Positions 1-8,634 of a stretch of 64,000 bases of DNA are shown piece after piece. Made by a program: the position numbers and the translations under genes. Below the pieces are notes generated by a model. It had not been told where the DNA came from, searched no databases, and saw only the letters and a list, made by a program, of their open reading frames with translations. The stretch spans positions 558,001 through 622,000 of the forward strand of contig JBBAEN010000002.1 of assembly GCA_041655955.1 (NCBI GenBank). Reading direction: 5' to 3'. The DNA comes from Micavibrio_A sp041655955. GTDB lineage: Bacteria > Pseudomonadota > Alphaproteobacteria > Micavibrionales > Micavibrionaceae. The number at the start of each line of letters is the position of its first letter. Position 1 is the first letter of the stretch.

Positions 1-1
1 G

Positions 2-205
2 GAACCCGTATCGGGGGCCGGGGCGCGGGTTTCCTATGACAAGCTGACGCGGGCGCCTTTTTCCCTGATTGCGGGCTTCCAGCAAGGGCGCATGGTCTGG
101 CAGAATGTGCCGGAGGGTGAAAAACGCGTGCTGACGACCCGCACTTCGCCGCTTTTCAGGAGCGAAAACGTAAATTATGTGGTCTGGCAGCGCGTGGTGC
201 GCTAA
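2..205 (+). CDS. C-terminal end of an unidentified protein (cut by window edge)
   Basis: An open frame runs from the left edge to a TAA at 203-205 and gives the last 67 residues of a protein, ending in WQRVVR. The tail is basic and aromatic with no motif I recognise. It lies 9 nt upstream of mutM on the same strand, so co-transcription with mutM is likely. The start and the bulk of the gene lie outside the window, so no function can be given. Confidence 0.55.
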   Translation, partial: EPVSGAGARVSYDKLTRAPFSLIAGFQQGRMVWQNVPEGEKRVLTTRTSPLFRSENVNYVVWQRVVR

Positions 206-214
206 GAAAAACCC

Positions 215-1075
215 ATGCCTGAATTACCCGAAGTTGAAACCGTCCGTAAAGGGCTGGAACCTGCCATGGCGGGCCGGATCGTCGAGAGCGTCTTGCTGCG
301 CCGCGCGGATTTACGCATTCCTTTTCCCGAACGCTTGAAAGAGCGGCTTGAAGGCCGCCGCATCGCCCGGCTTGGCCGCCGCGCGAAATACCTGCTCGTC
401 CATGTGGAGGGGGTGGGGGAACAGGAAGAAGACGTTCTTGTCATCCATCTCGGCATGTCGGGGCAGATGCATGTGGTTGCGGATATGAAGGGCTATGTGC
501 CGCAAAAGCATGACCATATGCTGATCCGCCTGTCCGGCGGGGGCGGCGTCGTTCTCAACGATGCGCGCCGTTTCGGTATGGTGATGCTGTATGCCGCCGC
601 GGCCTATGAGGGGCAGCCAGCCTTCAGGGAAATGGGGCCGGAGCCGCTTGGCAACGCGTTTTCAGGCTATGTTTTGCGGGAGCGGCTGCGCGGTAAATCC
701 GTCCCCGTCAAACAGGCCCTGCTGGATCAGCGCGTCGTGGCGGGCGTTGGCAATATTTATGCGAGCGAAGCCCTTTATGAAGCGGGAATTTCCCCGCTTG
801 CAAAGGCGGGCGGCCTAAGCGCCGCAAAGGCCGATGCTTTGGTGCAATCCATCCGCAATGTCCTGACCCGCGCCATTGAATCGGGCGGCAGTTCGCTTAA
901 GGATTTTATCAAGGTGGACGGTACGCTCGGCTATTTTCAGCATTCTTTTGCCGTGTATGACAGGGAGGGGGCGGCTTGCCCGCGCTGCGCCGCCAATGGT
1001 AAAAAGAAAGCCGTCATTCTTAAAATCAACCAAGCGGGCCGGGCGACTTATTATTGCCGCCAATGCCAGAAATAG
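215..1075 (+). CDS. mutM: formamidopyrimidine-DNA glycosylase (Fpg/MutM)
   Basis: This is the base-excision repair glycosylase/AP lyase that removes 8-oxoguanine and ring-opened purines. The protein begins MPELPEVET, the family N-terminus in which Pro2 is the catalytic amine and Glu3 the acid. A C-terminal zinc finger is visible as Cys255, Cys258, Cys281 and Cys284 (CPRC and CRQC). At 286 residues it is within the usual range. The start at 215 is fixed because Pro2 must follow the initiator Met. It sits in a run of + strand genes that leads through rpsT to dnaA, a common alphaproteobacterial order. Confidence 0.97.
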   Translation: MPELPEVETVRKGLEPAMAGRIVESVLLRRADLRIPFPERLKERLEGRRIARLGRRAKYLLVHVEGVGEQEEDVLVIHLGMSGQMHVVADMKGYVPQKHDHMLIRLSGGGGVVLNDARRFGMVMLYAAAAYEGQPAFREMGPEPLGNAFSGYVLRERLRGKSVPVKQALLDQRVVAGVGNIYASEALYEAGISPLAKAGGLSAAKADALVQSIRNVLTRAIESGGSSLKDFIKVDGTLGYFQHSFAVYDREGAACPRCAANGKKKAVILKINQAGRATYYCRQCQK

Positions 1076-1082
1076 GGGCTTT

Positions 1083-1460
1083 ATGCGTAGCGCGTTGTTA
1101 TCCATCGTCTTTTCCTCCTGCTTCTTGCTTGCCGCCGCCATTATGCCCGCCAAAGCCGCAGGCCAGCGCTTTTTCGAGGCGCTTTACGATGTGCCGGTCA
1201 TGGCGGGGCTGGAGGAAGTTCCGGCGGAAGCCATGCTCTTCGACAAGCCGGACGGGCGGATAGCATCGGTCGTGGCGGGGTCAAAAACCTTGAAGCCCGT
1301 CGCTATCCGCGCTTTCTACGCCGAAACGCTGGCGCAGCTGGGATGGAAAAAGCTGGATGAAAATCAGTATGTTAGGGGCGGCGATCAGTTGGATTTGGAA
1401 ATTACGGGCGCGGCGCCCTTAACCCTTGTCCGCTTTACGCTCTCACCCGTCCGGCCATAG
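1083..1460 (+). CDS. small secreted protein of unknown function
   Basis: A 125-residue protein starts 7 nt after mutM. The ATG at 1083 gives a clean signal peptide: a short basic start, a hydrophobic core with FLLAAAI, and a likely cleavage site after AKA near residue 25. The mature part is about 100 residues without cysteines, in an alternating pattern that suggests a small alpha/beta fold. Position suggests cotranscription with mutM. I do not recognise a family. A longer in-frame reading from 876 exists but overlaps mutM and would bury the signal peptide, so I rejected it. Confidence 0.7.
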   Translation: MRSALLSIVFSSCFLLAAAIMPAKAAGQRFFEALYDVPVMAGLEEVPAEAMLFDKPDGRIASVVAGSKTLKPVAIRAFYAETLAQLGWKKLDENQYVRGGDQLDLEITGAAPLTLVRFTLSPVRP

Positions 1461-1494
1461 GGTTTTGCGGTTTTAATCTTTAACTTGACAATAA

Positions 1495-1523
1495 GGCCCG
1501 CGGACGCGTAAAACAGCCGGACT
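1495..1523 (+). promoter_or_regulatory. probable sigma-70 promoter of rpsT
   Basis: A perfect -35 hexamer TTGACA (1495-1500) is followed after 17 nt by GTAAAA (1518-1523), a weak -10. The predicted start near 1530 leaves a leader of about 75 nt before rpsT. The -35 is convincing and the -10 is not. Confidence 0.5.
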
Positions 1524-1603
1524 TTCGCGCTTTTGAAGAGATGCGCAGCCCTTGGAAAAGGGAGTGAAAAACAACAATTTGGAATTTTTAGGACAAGAGA
1601 AAA

Positions 1604-1870
1604 ATGGCAAACCACGCTTCTGCAAAGAAAAGAATCCGCACCAACGCGCGCCGCAACGAAATCAACACGTCACGCAAAAGCCGCATCCGCACATGGGTGA
1701 AAAAAGTCGAGGCCGCAATCAACGGTGGTGACGCGAAAGCGGCAGCGGAAGCATACAAGGTCGCACAGCCCGAATTGATGCGCGGCGTAGCGAAAAACAT
1801 CCTTTCCAAAAACACCGCCGCAAGGAAGATGTCGAGATTGTCGGCAAGAATTAAAGCCCTTGCGGAATAA
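1604..1870 (+). CDS. rpsT: 30S ribosomal protein S20
   Basis: An 88-residue, Lys/Arg-rich helical protein beginning MANHASAKKRIRTN, the family signature of S20, which binds 16S rRNA early in assembly of the 30S subunit. Length and composition are normal. It stands alone between its own promoter and a strong terminator, as expected for a highly expressed monocistronic ribosomal protein gene. Its place just upstream of dnaA is conserved in many proteobacteria. Confidence 0.97.
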   Translation: MANHASAKKRIRTNARRNEINTSRKSRIRTWVKKVEAAINGGDAKAAAEAYKVAQPELMRGVAKNILSKNTAARKMSRLSARIKALAE

Positions 1871-1877
1871 AAACCAA

Positions 1878-1903
1878 ATGGCCCTTCGGGGCCATATTTT
1901 TTT
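1878..1903 (+). terminator. rho-independent terminator of rpsT
   Basis: A 7-bp perfect stem ATGGCCC/GGGCCAT closes a TTCG tetraloop (1885-1888) and is followed by A then seven T (1896-1903). It lies 8 nt past the rpsT stop codon. Confidence 0.93.
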
Positions 1904-2063
1904 GCCTGTTTCCTGCCCATCGCGCAAAATAAAAAATAGATGGTAATTGGCAACTAATGATAAGCGATTCTTTTGAATCCTGTCTGTCAATCGTTAAATT
2001 ATTTCTTTTTTTAACGTTCCCGATTTTTCCCTGTTGCATACCCAAAAAAATCGTTCTAGGGTC

Positions 2064-2072
2064 TGTGCATAA
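2064..2072 (-). promoter_or_regulatory. DnaA box in the rpsT-dnaA intergenic region
   Basis: TGTGCATAA reads TTATGCACA on the minus strand and fits the DnaA 9-mer TTATNCACA. It lies in the 495-nt gap 1904-2398, whose first half (about 1910-2060) is AT-rich with runs of A and T. I found only this one good box, so it may serve dnaA autoregulation rather than mark an origin. I see no gene in the rest of the gap. A dnaA promoter must lie there, but no hexamer pair is well spaced. Confidence 0.5.
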
Positions 2073-2398
2073 CCAAGCAAAAACTGTGGCAAACACAGGA
2101 TAAGCCAAAGGCCGTTAGGCATTCGTAGAAAACGAAAGCGCAGAGCGGTCTTGGTGGTATCAGAGGACGTATACTACCCCAATAGGGATAAGAGTTGGAG
2201 TTAGGAAGGGTTTAAAGTCAGGGCATGCCGGCTTTCGAGCGGGCTGTGCCGTGATTTGAAATCAACACCTGAATTTCGCCGTATGAATCGAACTGCAAAT
2301 GCAACGATCCGTTGTTTTGCAGAAGGAGTTTTGCGCGCCTTGAAGATTCATCCGGTTTGTGGAGCAAACTGTTTTATATTAGTGGAGATAAAGAGAAC

Positions 2399-3817
2399 AT
2401 GTCAGACGTTACAGGCCAGCCAAGCAATATTTTCGCAACAGAATCTTTCGCCCCGACCCAAGAGGTGCTGGCCGCCTGGAATGCAGTCTATAAGGATTTG
2501 CGTAATGAGTTTGGCGAAGCCGTTTACCGCAGCTGGCTGAAGCCCCTTACGCTGCAGGCCTATTATCACGGCACGATCGAAGTTTCCGTCCCGACCCGTT
2601 TCATGCGCGACTGGATCCAGACGCACTATGCCAAACGCATCCTCGAAATGACCAGCGCGCGCACCGAGGACATCAAGCGGCTTGAGATTGTCGTCGTCCA
2701 GACAGCCCAGCTTACCGAAGCCGTCGCCGAAGACGCCCTGAAAGGCAATGACAATAAACAGGCCGCTATCGCTATTCAGGATGATCCGTTCGATTTGGCC
2801 TCGCCGCTGGATGCGCGTTTCCGGTTTGAAAGCTTTGTCGTCGGCAAATCCAACGCCCTCGCCCACGCCGCGGCCCGCCGCGTCGTCGAAAGCGCGAGCG
2901 TCCCGTTCAACCCGCTCTTTATCTATGGCGGCGTGGGGCTTGGCAAAACCCACCTGATGCACGCTATCGCCTGGGCGATGAAGGAACAGCATCCGCAAAA
3001 GCGCGTGATTTATCTTTCCGCCGAAAAATTCATGTACCAGTTCGTGCGCGCGATCCGCTCCAACGACACGATGGCGTTCAAGGAATTTTTCCGCTCCGTC
3101 GACGTGCTGATGATTGACGACATCCAGTTTATTTCCGGCAAAGAGTCCACGCAGGAAGAGTTTTTCCATACCTTCAACGCGCTGGTCGATCAGAACAAGC
3201 AAATCATCATCTCCGCCGACAAGGCGCCGAGCGATCTGACGGGCATTGACGAGCGCCTGCGCTCCCGCCTCGCATGGGGCCTTGTTGCCGATATCCAGCC
3301 ATCCACCTATGAGCTGCGGCTCGGTATCGTGCAGGCAAAGCGCGAACAGCTCGGCGCGAACGTGCCGGACGCGGTTCTTGAATTTCTCGCCCTCAAGGTT
3401 ACGAGCAATATCCGCGAGCTGGAAGGCGCGCTGAACCGCATCGTCGCCCATGCCGACGTCGCCAAACAGGCGATCACGCTGGAATCGACGCAGGAAGTTT
3501 TGCAGGATTTGCTGCGTTCCCACGATCGCCGGATCACGATTGACGAAATCCAGCGCAAAGTCGCTGAGCATTACAATATCCGCCTCGCCGACATGCATTC
3601 CGCCCGCCGCTCCCGCAACGTGGCGCGCCCGCGTCAGGTCGCGATGTTCCTTGCAAAGCAACTGACCGCGCGTTCCTTGCCGGAAATAGGCCGCAAATTC
3701 GGGGGCCGCGATCACACGACCGTGATGCATGCCGTGCGCAAGGTCGAGGAGCTGGTCGGCGAGGACGTGTCCTTCGCGCAGGATGTCGAGGTTATCAAGC
3801 GCGCCCTGACGGGCTGA
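2399..3817 (+). CDS. dnaA: chromosomal replication initiator DnaA
   Basis: This AAA+ ATPase binds DnaA boxes and opens the replication origin. The start at 2399 (MSDVTGQ) follows a GGAG at 2384-2387 and gives 472 residues, the usual length. An in-frame upstream ATG at 2312 would add 29 Cys- and Trp-containing residues unlike any DnaA N-terminus. Domain I (about 20-90) is followed by a variable linker. Walker A GGVGLGKT lies near residue 178, Walker B LMIDDIQF near 237, and the C-terminal DNA-binding signature GGRDHTTVMHA near 435. It reads toward dnaN but is separated from it by two minus-strand genes. Confidence 0.97.
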   Translation: MSDVTGQPSNIFATESFAPTQEVLAAWNAVYKDLRNEFGEAVYRSWLKPLTLQAYYHGTIEVSVPTRFMRDWIQTHYAKRILEMTSARTEDIKRLEIVVVQTAQLTEAVAEDALKGNDNKQAAIAIQDDPFDLASPLDARFRFESFVVGKSNALAHAAARRVVESASVPFNPLFIYGGVGLGKTHLMHAIAWAMKEQHPQKRVIYLSAEKFMYQFVRAIRSNDTMAFKEFFRSVDVLMIDDIQFISGKESTQEEFFHTFNALVDQNKQIIISADKAPSDLTGIDERLRSRLAWGLVADIQPSTYELRLGIVQAKREQLGANVPDAVLEFLALKVTSNIRELEGALNRIVAHADVAKQAITLESTQEVLQDLLRSHDRRITIDEIQRKVAEHYNIRLADMHSARRSRNVARPRQVAMFLAKQLTARSLPEIGRKFGGRDHTTVMHAVRKVEELVGEDVSFAQDVEVIKRALTG

Positions 3818-3834
3818 TGCCTTAGGGCGCTACG

Positions 3835-4674
3835 CTATAGCAGATCGAAATTATAGTGAGTGGCCGCGGGAGCGGCCTCTTTCTTTGGGGCAATATGCGG
3901 CGTCAGGCCGGCATCGTTCAGGAAGCGCGTGAAGGCCGTGCCGTCAAGCTGCCCCGCCAGTCTTTCAAGCCGCAAGGCTTCGCCTTCGGAAAGAAAGCGC
4001 GCCTCGGCCCATCTGCCGATATTGCCCGCATTGATTTCGGGGTGGAACGAGAAAAGCGAAACGCGCCCTTGCCCGAATTTCGAACGGACGGCAAGCGGCG
4101 TCCCGTCGCTTTCAAGGAAGGCGAGCATCCTGCCGTCATGGGGGGCGAGGGATTCCGTCGGAATAATGGCGGGGCCGCCCCAGAAAAACGCATTATAGGC
4201 TTGATAATCCTGCGGGCTGCGCAGGCGGATAAGGGAAAGATTTTCCGGCCCGCCGCTAAAAGGCAGGGGGCTTACCGAACGGCACGGGCCGCTCGCCAGC
4301 CCGTTGAAAAGCGCAAGGCCCGTATTTTCAATCTTGATTGGCGGGCCGTGGGGCGCGGTGGGTTTCATCCGGTATTTTATCCGGCTGAGGGCGAGGGCAA
4401 CGCCCGCGCAGATGCCCGCATAGTCGAACGCGCCCGCATGGAGCGCCTGCCGGATGCGTTCCATGACATCCTTGCCGAGCGCCGCTTTGAACTGCCCGAC
4501 CGATTGTCCCGCAAAGATAAGGGTCGTTGTTTTTGTTTCCCATGCGCGGCTCCCGCGCATTTCATGTTCGTCGATGCCCGCGACCGGTATGGTGAGATGC
4601 TTTGATAATTCCTCGATCAGGAGCGGAGCGCCGTTGCGGCTTGTGCCGGTGCCGGTATAAACGCGGATTGCCAT
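3835..4674 (-). CDS. BPL-N type (class I glutaminase-fold) protein, second of a tandem pair
   Basis: A 279-residue protein with the flavodoxin-like glutaminase fold that Pfam calls BPL_N, found at the N-terminus of eukaryotic biotin-protein ligase and alone in bacteria. The nucleophile elbow is GICAGVALA around residue 90. Near residues 190-215 lies a segment ending FSFHPEIN, where the His-Pro-Glu resembles the His/Glu of glutaminase triads. No ligase domain follows, so calling it a biotin ligase would be wrong. It starts 3 nt after the end of the related gene 4678-5433, so the two form an operon and probably arose by duplication. The substrate is unknown. Confidence 0.75.
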   Translation of the reverse strand: MAIRVYTGTGTSRNGAPLLIEELSKHLTIPVAGIDEHEMRGSRAWETKTTTLIFAGQSVGQFKAALGKDVMERIRQALHAGAFDYAGICAGVALALSRIKYRMKPTAPHGPPIKIENTGLALFNGLASGPCRSVSPLPFSGGPENLSLIRLRSPQDYQAYNAFFWGGPAIIPTESLAPHDGRMLAFLESDGTPLAVRSKFGQGRVSLFSFHPEINAGNIGRWAEARFLSEGEALRLERLAGQLDGTAFTRFLNDAGLTPHIAPKKEAAPAATHYNFDLL

Positions 4675-4677
4675 GGG

Positions 4678-5433
4678 TTACGACCTTTTTAAAAGACTGC
4701 GCAGGAGGGCGTGCGGATCCGCGCCGCTCAATTGCGCCGCAAGCACGGCGCGGATGGGGGCGTCCTGAGCATCTTCCAGCGGGTACTGGCCGAGATCGTC
4801 CGCCGTGACTTCGGGGTGGACGCCGCAAAGGATGGCGCGGCCTTGTCCCGCGCGGCTTTCGATGATGGCCGGCGGGGCGTTTTCAAGTTCGAGATAGCGG
4901 CCCGCAATATGCGGCGCCGCGTTTCCATTGTTTCCATGGCCCGCGTCAAGCCGGAAGGCCGGCCCGCCATGATAAAAGACGGGGACGCTTTCGCCCGAAG
5001 GCAAAAGGATGCGCGTCACGGCGGCGCTACGGAGCGTGAGATCATAGGGTTTTGCAAGCGCATGAAGCGATCCGCAGGCGGTCGCGTTCGCAAAGGCAAG
5101 CTCCCGCCCGCCGGTTATTTCATCGGCGCGGCCCTTGTGGAATTCCAGCGCCCTGCAACCGTAATAAGCGCCCGCGCACAGGCCGAGATAGGTTCCGCCC
5201 TTTTCGACGAAGCGGCGGATGGCGGCGTTGCCCGCACCGTTCAGGGCGCGGCAATAAGGGAGATCCGCGCCGCCCGGCATGACGAAAATATCCGCGCCGT
5301 CCAGGATGTTTGCGTCAATCACCGCGGCGGCGTCCGCAAACCGGACGGCATCCCGCCCGAAAAAACGGACAAGGCAGGCAAGGCCGAATTCCCCGACCCC
5401 TTCATCTTGATATATGACAATGTTTCGTCCCAT
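4678..5433 (-). CDS. BPL-N type (class I glutaminase-fold) protein, first of a tandem pair
   Basis: A 251-residue protein with the same fold as its downstream neighbour: VMPGGADLPY near residue 52, the nucleophile elbow GLCAGAYYGC near 85, and CGVHPEVT near 207 supplying the His/Glu pair. The set matches stand-alone BPL_N domain proteins. It is transcribed divergently from dnaN across a 178-nt gap and coupled to the gene 3835-4674. Having two paralogues side by side suggests a heteromer or two related substrates. There is no biotin-ligase catalytic domain nearby, so the biochemical role remains open. Confidence 0.75.
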   Translation of the reverse strand: MGRNIVIYQDEGVGEFGLACLVRFFGRDAVRFADAAAVIDANILDGADIFVMPGGADLPYCRALNGAGNAAIRRFVEKGGTYLGLCAGAYYGCRALEFHKGRADEITGGRELAFANATACGSLHALAKPYDLTLRSAAVTRILLPSGESVPVFYHGGPAFRLDAGHGNNGNAAPHIAGRYLELENAPPAIIESRAGQGRAILCGVHPEVTADDLGQYPLEDAQDAPIRAVLAAQLSGADPHALLRSLLKRS

Positions 5434-5520
5434 GCAGGCCGGACTTTAGTGCGGCTTGAAAACTTGTGCAAGTGCGGGAAAAATCCGCGGGAAATGCCTT
5501 GGAAAACCCTTGAAAACCGC

Positions 5521-5548
5521 TTGGCAGAGGGGGCCGCTGTGTTATAGT
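5521..5548 (+). promoter_or_regulatory. probable sigma-70 promoter of dnaN
   Basis: TTGGCA (5521-5526) and TATAGT (5543-5548) are separated by 16 nt and point at dnaN, giving a leader of about 55 nt. The hexamers are each one or two mismatches from consensus. Confidence 0.55.
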
Positions 5549-5611
5549 CGGGGTAATCTCACAATACCCGATATGTAATTCTATTAAGACCTAGACGCTG
5601 GAAGGCTATTT

Positions 5612-6727
5612 ATGAAGATCACCATTGACCGCGCTGCCCTGATGAGATCCCTGAACCACGTGCAATCCGCCGTGGAGCGCCGGACGACCATTCCGATTTT
5701 GTCCAACGTGCTGATGAAGGCCGAAGACGGCGTGCTGACGCTTGCGACGACCGACATGGATCTGGAGATTAACGAAGCGGTTGCCGCCAATGTCGAAAAA
5801 GCGGGCGCGACGACGGCCCCCGCCGCGACCCTCTTCGATATCGTGAAAAAACTGCCCGAAGATTCCGCCGTGGTGCTGGAGCTGGACGGCCCCGGCAACC
5901 AGATGACGGTCAAGGCCGGACGCTCCAATTTCCGCCTTGCCTGTTTGCCGGTCGCGGATTTCCCTGAAATCGGGACGGGCACCCTGCCGGCCTCTTTCTC
6001 CATTCCCGCGAACGAGCTGCGCGCCCTGATCGACCGCACCAAATTCGCGATGTCCACGGAAGAAACGCGTTATTACCTGAACGGCATTTACCTGCACGCC
6101 GCCGACAATGACGGCGTCGAGGTGCTGCGCGCCGTCGCGACGGACGGCCACCGCCTTGCGCGGTTCGAAATGCCGCTCCCCGACGGGGCTGCGGATATGC
6201 CGGGCATCATCATTCCGCGTAAAACGGTCGGCGAACTGCGCAAGCTTGTCGATGAGGCGGGCGATTCCATCAATGTGTCGCTTTCGGACAACAAGATCCG
6301 CTTTTCCTTCGATCACATCGTCCTGACATCGAAACTGATTGACGGCACTTTCCCCGATTATCAGCGTGTTATCCCGAAAGGAAACGACAAGATCGTCGAG
6401 GTCAACCCGAAAGCCTTTTCCCGCGCCATCGACCGCGTTTCGACCATTTCCGACGGTAAATCCCGCGCCGTGAAAATTGCCCTGAACGGCAAGACGATGA
6501 CGCTTTCGGCCAATTCGCCCGACGCCGGTTCCGCGACGGAAGACCTTGAAGTCAACGGCAACGACAATATGGAGATCGGTTTCAACGCCCGCTATCTCCT
6601 CGATATTACGCAGCAAATCGAAGGCGATGGCTGCCGGCTGACGCTGGCGGATGCCGCCAGCCCGACGATTATCGAGGATTCCGGCGACGCATCGGCCCTC
6701 TATGTCCTGATGCCGCTCAGGGTCTAA
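5612..6727 (+). CDS. dnaN: DNA polymerase III beta sliding clamp
   Basis: A 371-residue protein beginning MKITIDRAALMRSLNHVQ, with the three repeated clamp domains expected of the ring that tethers polymerase III to DNA. Family landmarks are TIPILSNVLM in domain I, ATDGHRLARFEMP in domain II and the C-terminal YVLMPLRV, which forms the clamp rim where partners bind. Length is typical. It heads a + strand run dnaN - acetyltransferase - recF - gyrB, with the acetyltransferase inserted in an otherwise conserved order. Confidence 0.97.
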   Translation: MKITIDRAALMRSLNHVQSAVERRTTIPILSNVLMKAEDGVLTLATTDMDLEINEAVAANVEKAGATTAPAATLFDIVKKLPEDSAVVLELDGPGNQMTVKAGRSNFRLACLPVADFPEIGTGTLPASFSIPANELRALIDRTKFAMSTEETRYYLNGIYLHAADNDGVEVLRAVATDGHRLARFEMPLPDGAADMPGIIIPRKTVGELRKLVDEAGDSINVSLSDNKIRFSFDHIVLTSKLIDGTFPDYQRVIPKGNDKIVEVNPKAFSRAIDRVSTISDGKSRAVKIALNGKTMTLSANSPDAGSATEDLEVNGNDNMEIGFNARYLLDITQQIEGDGCRLTLADAASPTIIEDSGDASALYVLMPLRV

Positions 6728-6737
6728 AAGAATCGTC

Positions 6738-7235
6738 ATGACAGAGTCCGTGCCTGTGACTTACCGCGCCGCTATCCGCAGCGACGCGGCGGTGATTTAC
6801 GCGCTTGTCCGCGAACTGGCCGTCTATGAAAGACTGGAACATGAAGTCGTGTCCTCGCCGGAGCATTTTGAAACGATGCTGTTCGGCGAGGAAGGCGGCG
6901 GGCGGTTCTTTTGCTATCTGGCCGAGTGCGGCGGCGAGGTCGCCGGTTTTTGCATCGGATTTTACACGCTTTCCACCTTCCTTGGCCGCCCCGGCCTTTA
7001 TATAGAGGATGTCTATGTGAGGGAATCCAGCCGCAACGCGGGGATAGGCAAGGGGTTTTTCAAGATTATCGCGCAAAAGGCGGCACGCGAAGATTGCGGG
7101 CGGATAGAATGGTCTGTCCTTGACTGGAACGAGCCGAGCATCAAATTTTATGATAAGCTTGGCGCGAAGCCTTTATCCGGATGGATTAAATACAGGCTTG
7201 ACGGCGATGCGATAAAACGCGCCGCCGATCTTTAG
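6738..7235 (+). CDS. GNAT family N-acetyltransferase (diamine/SSAT-like)
   Basis: A 165-residue single-domain GNAT protein. The acetyl-CoA pyrophosphate loop appears as RNAGIGKG near residue 100, preceded by the strand YIEDVYVR and followed by the WNEPSIKFYDKLGA helix typical of the SAT1/diamine acetyltransferase subgroup. That subgroup acetylates spermidine, thialysine or similar amines, though the substrate here is inferred only from resemblance. It starts 10 nt after dnaN and 64 nt before recF, so it is probably cotranscribed with them. Confidence 0.85.
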   Translation: MTESVPVTYRAAIRSDAAVIYALVRELAVYERLEHEVVSSPEHFETMLFGEEGGGRFFCYLAECGGEVAGFCIGFYTLSTFLGRPGLYIEDVYVRESSRNAGIGKGFFKIIAQKAAREDCGRIEWSVLDWNEPSIKFYDKLGAKPLSGWIKYRLDGDAIKRAADL

Positions 7236-7299
7236 AGTTTAAAGGGGCGCGTATCCGCAAGGCATCCGCAGTCCCGCGAAAAGGCGAACATAGTAAACC

Positions 7300-8448
7300 A
7301 TGTCTTATATCCACTCACTCCAGCTTCATAATTTCCGCTGCTACGACGCGGCGCGGATGGACGGGGTGCGGGCGGGGCTGGTCGTCCTGACGGGGCCGAA
7401 CGGTGCCGGAAAAACCAATATCCTCGAAGCCGTATCCTTGCTGACGCCGGGGCGGGGCCTGCGTTCCGCGTCTTCCGCGGAAGTGCAAAAACTGGGCGCG
7501 AAAGAAGGCTGGGCCGTTGCCGCGACCGTCGATACGGGCGGCGCGGCAGCACAAATCGGCACGGGCTGCGGGATAGACGCGGCGGGGAAACGCGCCGTGC
7601 GGATCAACGGCGTGCCGGCAAAAAGCCAGATGGCGCTTTCCGACTATCTTTCCTGCATCTGGTTGACGCCGCAGATGGACAGGATTTTCCTTGACGGCTC
7701 CGGCGGCCGCCGCCGTTTCTTCGACAAGCTTGTTTTCGCCTTCGATCCGGGCCATGCGGGGCGGGTGACGCGGTATGAAAACGCCATGGCCCAGCGCTCC
7801 AGATTGCTGCGCGAGGGGAAGGGCGATGATTACTGGCTTTCCGCGCTGGAATCGCAAATGGCCGAAACGGGGGTTGCGATAGCCGCCGCGCGGCTGGAAT
7901 TTTCCGCGCGGCTGCAACAGGCCTGTGATATGGCGGGCGCGGGGGAGGAAAGCTTTTTCCCGAAAGCGGCGCTCCATCTGGCAGGAACGATCGAAGGGCT
8001 TTTGACGCGCGCGCCGGCTATCGAGGTTGAAGAGGTGTTTTTATACCAGCTCGGCCAGTCGCGCAGCCGCGACGCCGAAACAGGGGGCGCCGCGAGCGGC
8101 CCGCATAAAAGCGATCTACAGGTACGTTATGCCGCAAAGGACATGCCCGCCGATCAATGTTCGACGGGGGAGCAAAAAGCGCTGCTGATAGGGATTGTTC
8201 TGGCCCATGCAAGGCTTTTACAGCGTGAGCGGGGCGCGCCGCCAATCTTGCTTTTGGATGAGGTCGCCGCCCATCTGGATGAAAATCGCCGCGGCGCGCT
8301 TTTTGATCTGCTTGTCGCGCTGGGGGCGCAGGTCTGGATGACGGGGACGGATGAACCGCTTTTCAACGCCGCTTATGGCCGTGCGCAGTTCTGGTCTGTC
8401 GAAGCGGGCAGGGTTGGCGCGCGAATCCTGCAAGAAGACGCCGCATAA
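7300..8448 (+). CDS. recF: DNA replication and repair protein RecF
   Basis: An SMC/Rad50-like ATPase that helps load RecA at single-strand gaps. Walker A GPNGAGKT is at residues 32-39. The ABC signature lies in CSTGEQKALLIG near residue 287, and Walker B LLLDEVAAHLD near 317. At 382 residues it matches the family. The N-terminus LQLHNFRCY is the RecF signature. It lies between dnaN and gyrB, its conserved place. Confidence 0.96.
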   Translation: MSYIHSLQLHNFRCYDAARMDGVRAGLVVLTGPNGAGKTNILEAVSLLTPGRGLRSASSAEVQKLGAKEGWAVAATVDTGGAAAQIGTGCGIDAAGKRAVRINGVPAKSQMALSDYLSCIWLTPQMDRIFLDGSGGRRRFFDKLVFAFDPGHAGRVTRYENAMAQRSRLLREGKGDDYWLSALESQMAETGVAIAAARLEFSARLQQACDMAGAGEESFFPKAALHLAGTIEGLLTRAPAIEVEEVFLYQLGQSRSRDAETGGAASGPHKSDLQVRYAAKDMPADQCSTGEQKALLIGIVLAHARLLQRERGAPPILLLDEVAAHLDENRRGALFDLLVALGAQVWMTGTDEPLFNAAYGRAQFWSVEAGRVGARILQEDAA

Positions 8449-8530
8449 CGCCGTTTTCCGGCCCCGAATACCGCCCCTTTCCGGATAAATTCCACACCCC
8501 GGATTCGCGCCGGAAAATAATAGTCTTTTC

Positions 8531-8557
8531 AGGCGGTTATATTGTCAAAAACCGCCT
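8531..8557 (+). terminator. hairpin between recF and gyrB (weak terminator or attenuator)
   Basis: AGGCGGTT (8531-8538) and AACCGCCT (8550-8557) form an 8-bp stem with an 11-nt loop. Only two further T follow before AAAA, so termination would be inefficient. It may partly insulate gyrB from recF transcription. Confidence 0.4.
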
Positions 8558-8634
8558 TTAAAACGCTTCTTTTGGGTGTCTTTTCAGCGCCGCGCATGCT
8601 ATAAAAATCAGGCAATTCAAGAGGTGTTTTTATT

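Noticed and set aside
1904..2398. Chromosomal origin of replication upstream of dnaA
   Set aside because: Only one good DnaA box was found, with no cluster. In many alphaproteobacteria the origin is elsewhere.
2402..3730. Long open frame on the strand opposite dnaA (442 residues)
   Set aside because: It is a shadow of GC-rich dnaA codons, without a ribosome site or domain. Similar shadows opposite gyrB, dnaN, narG and narH were also discarded.
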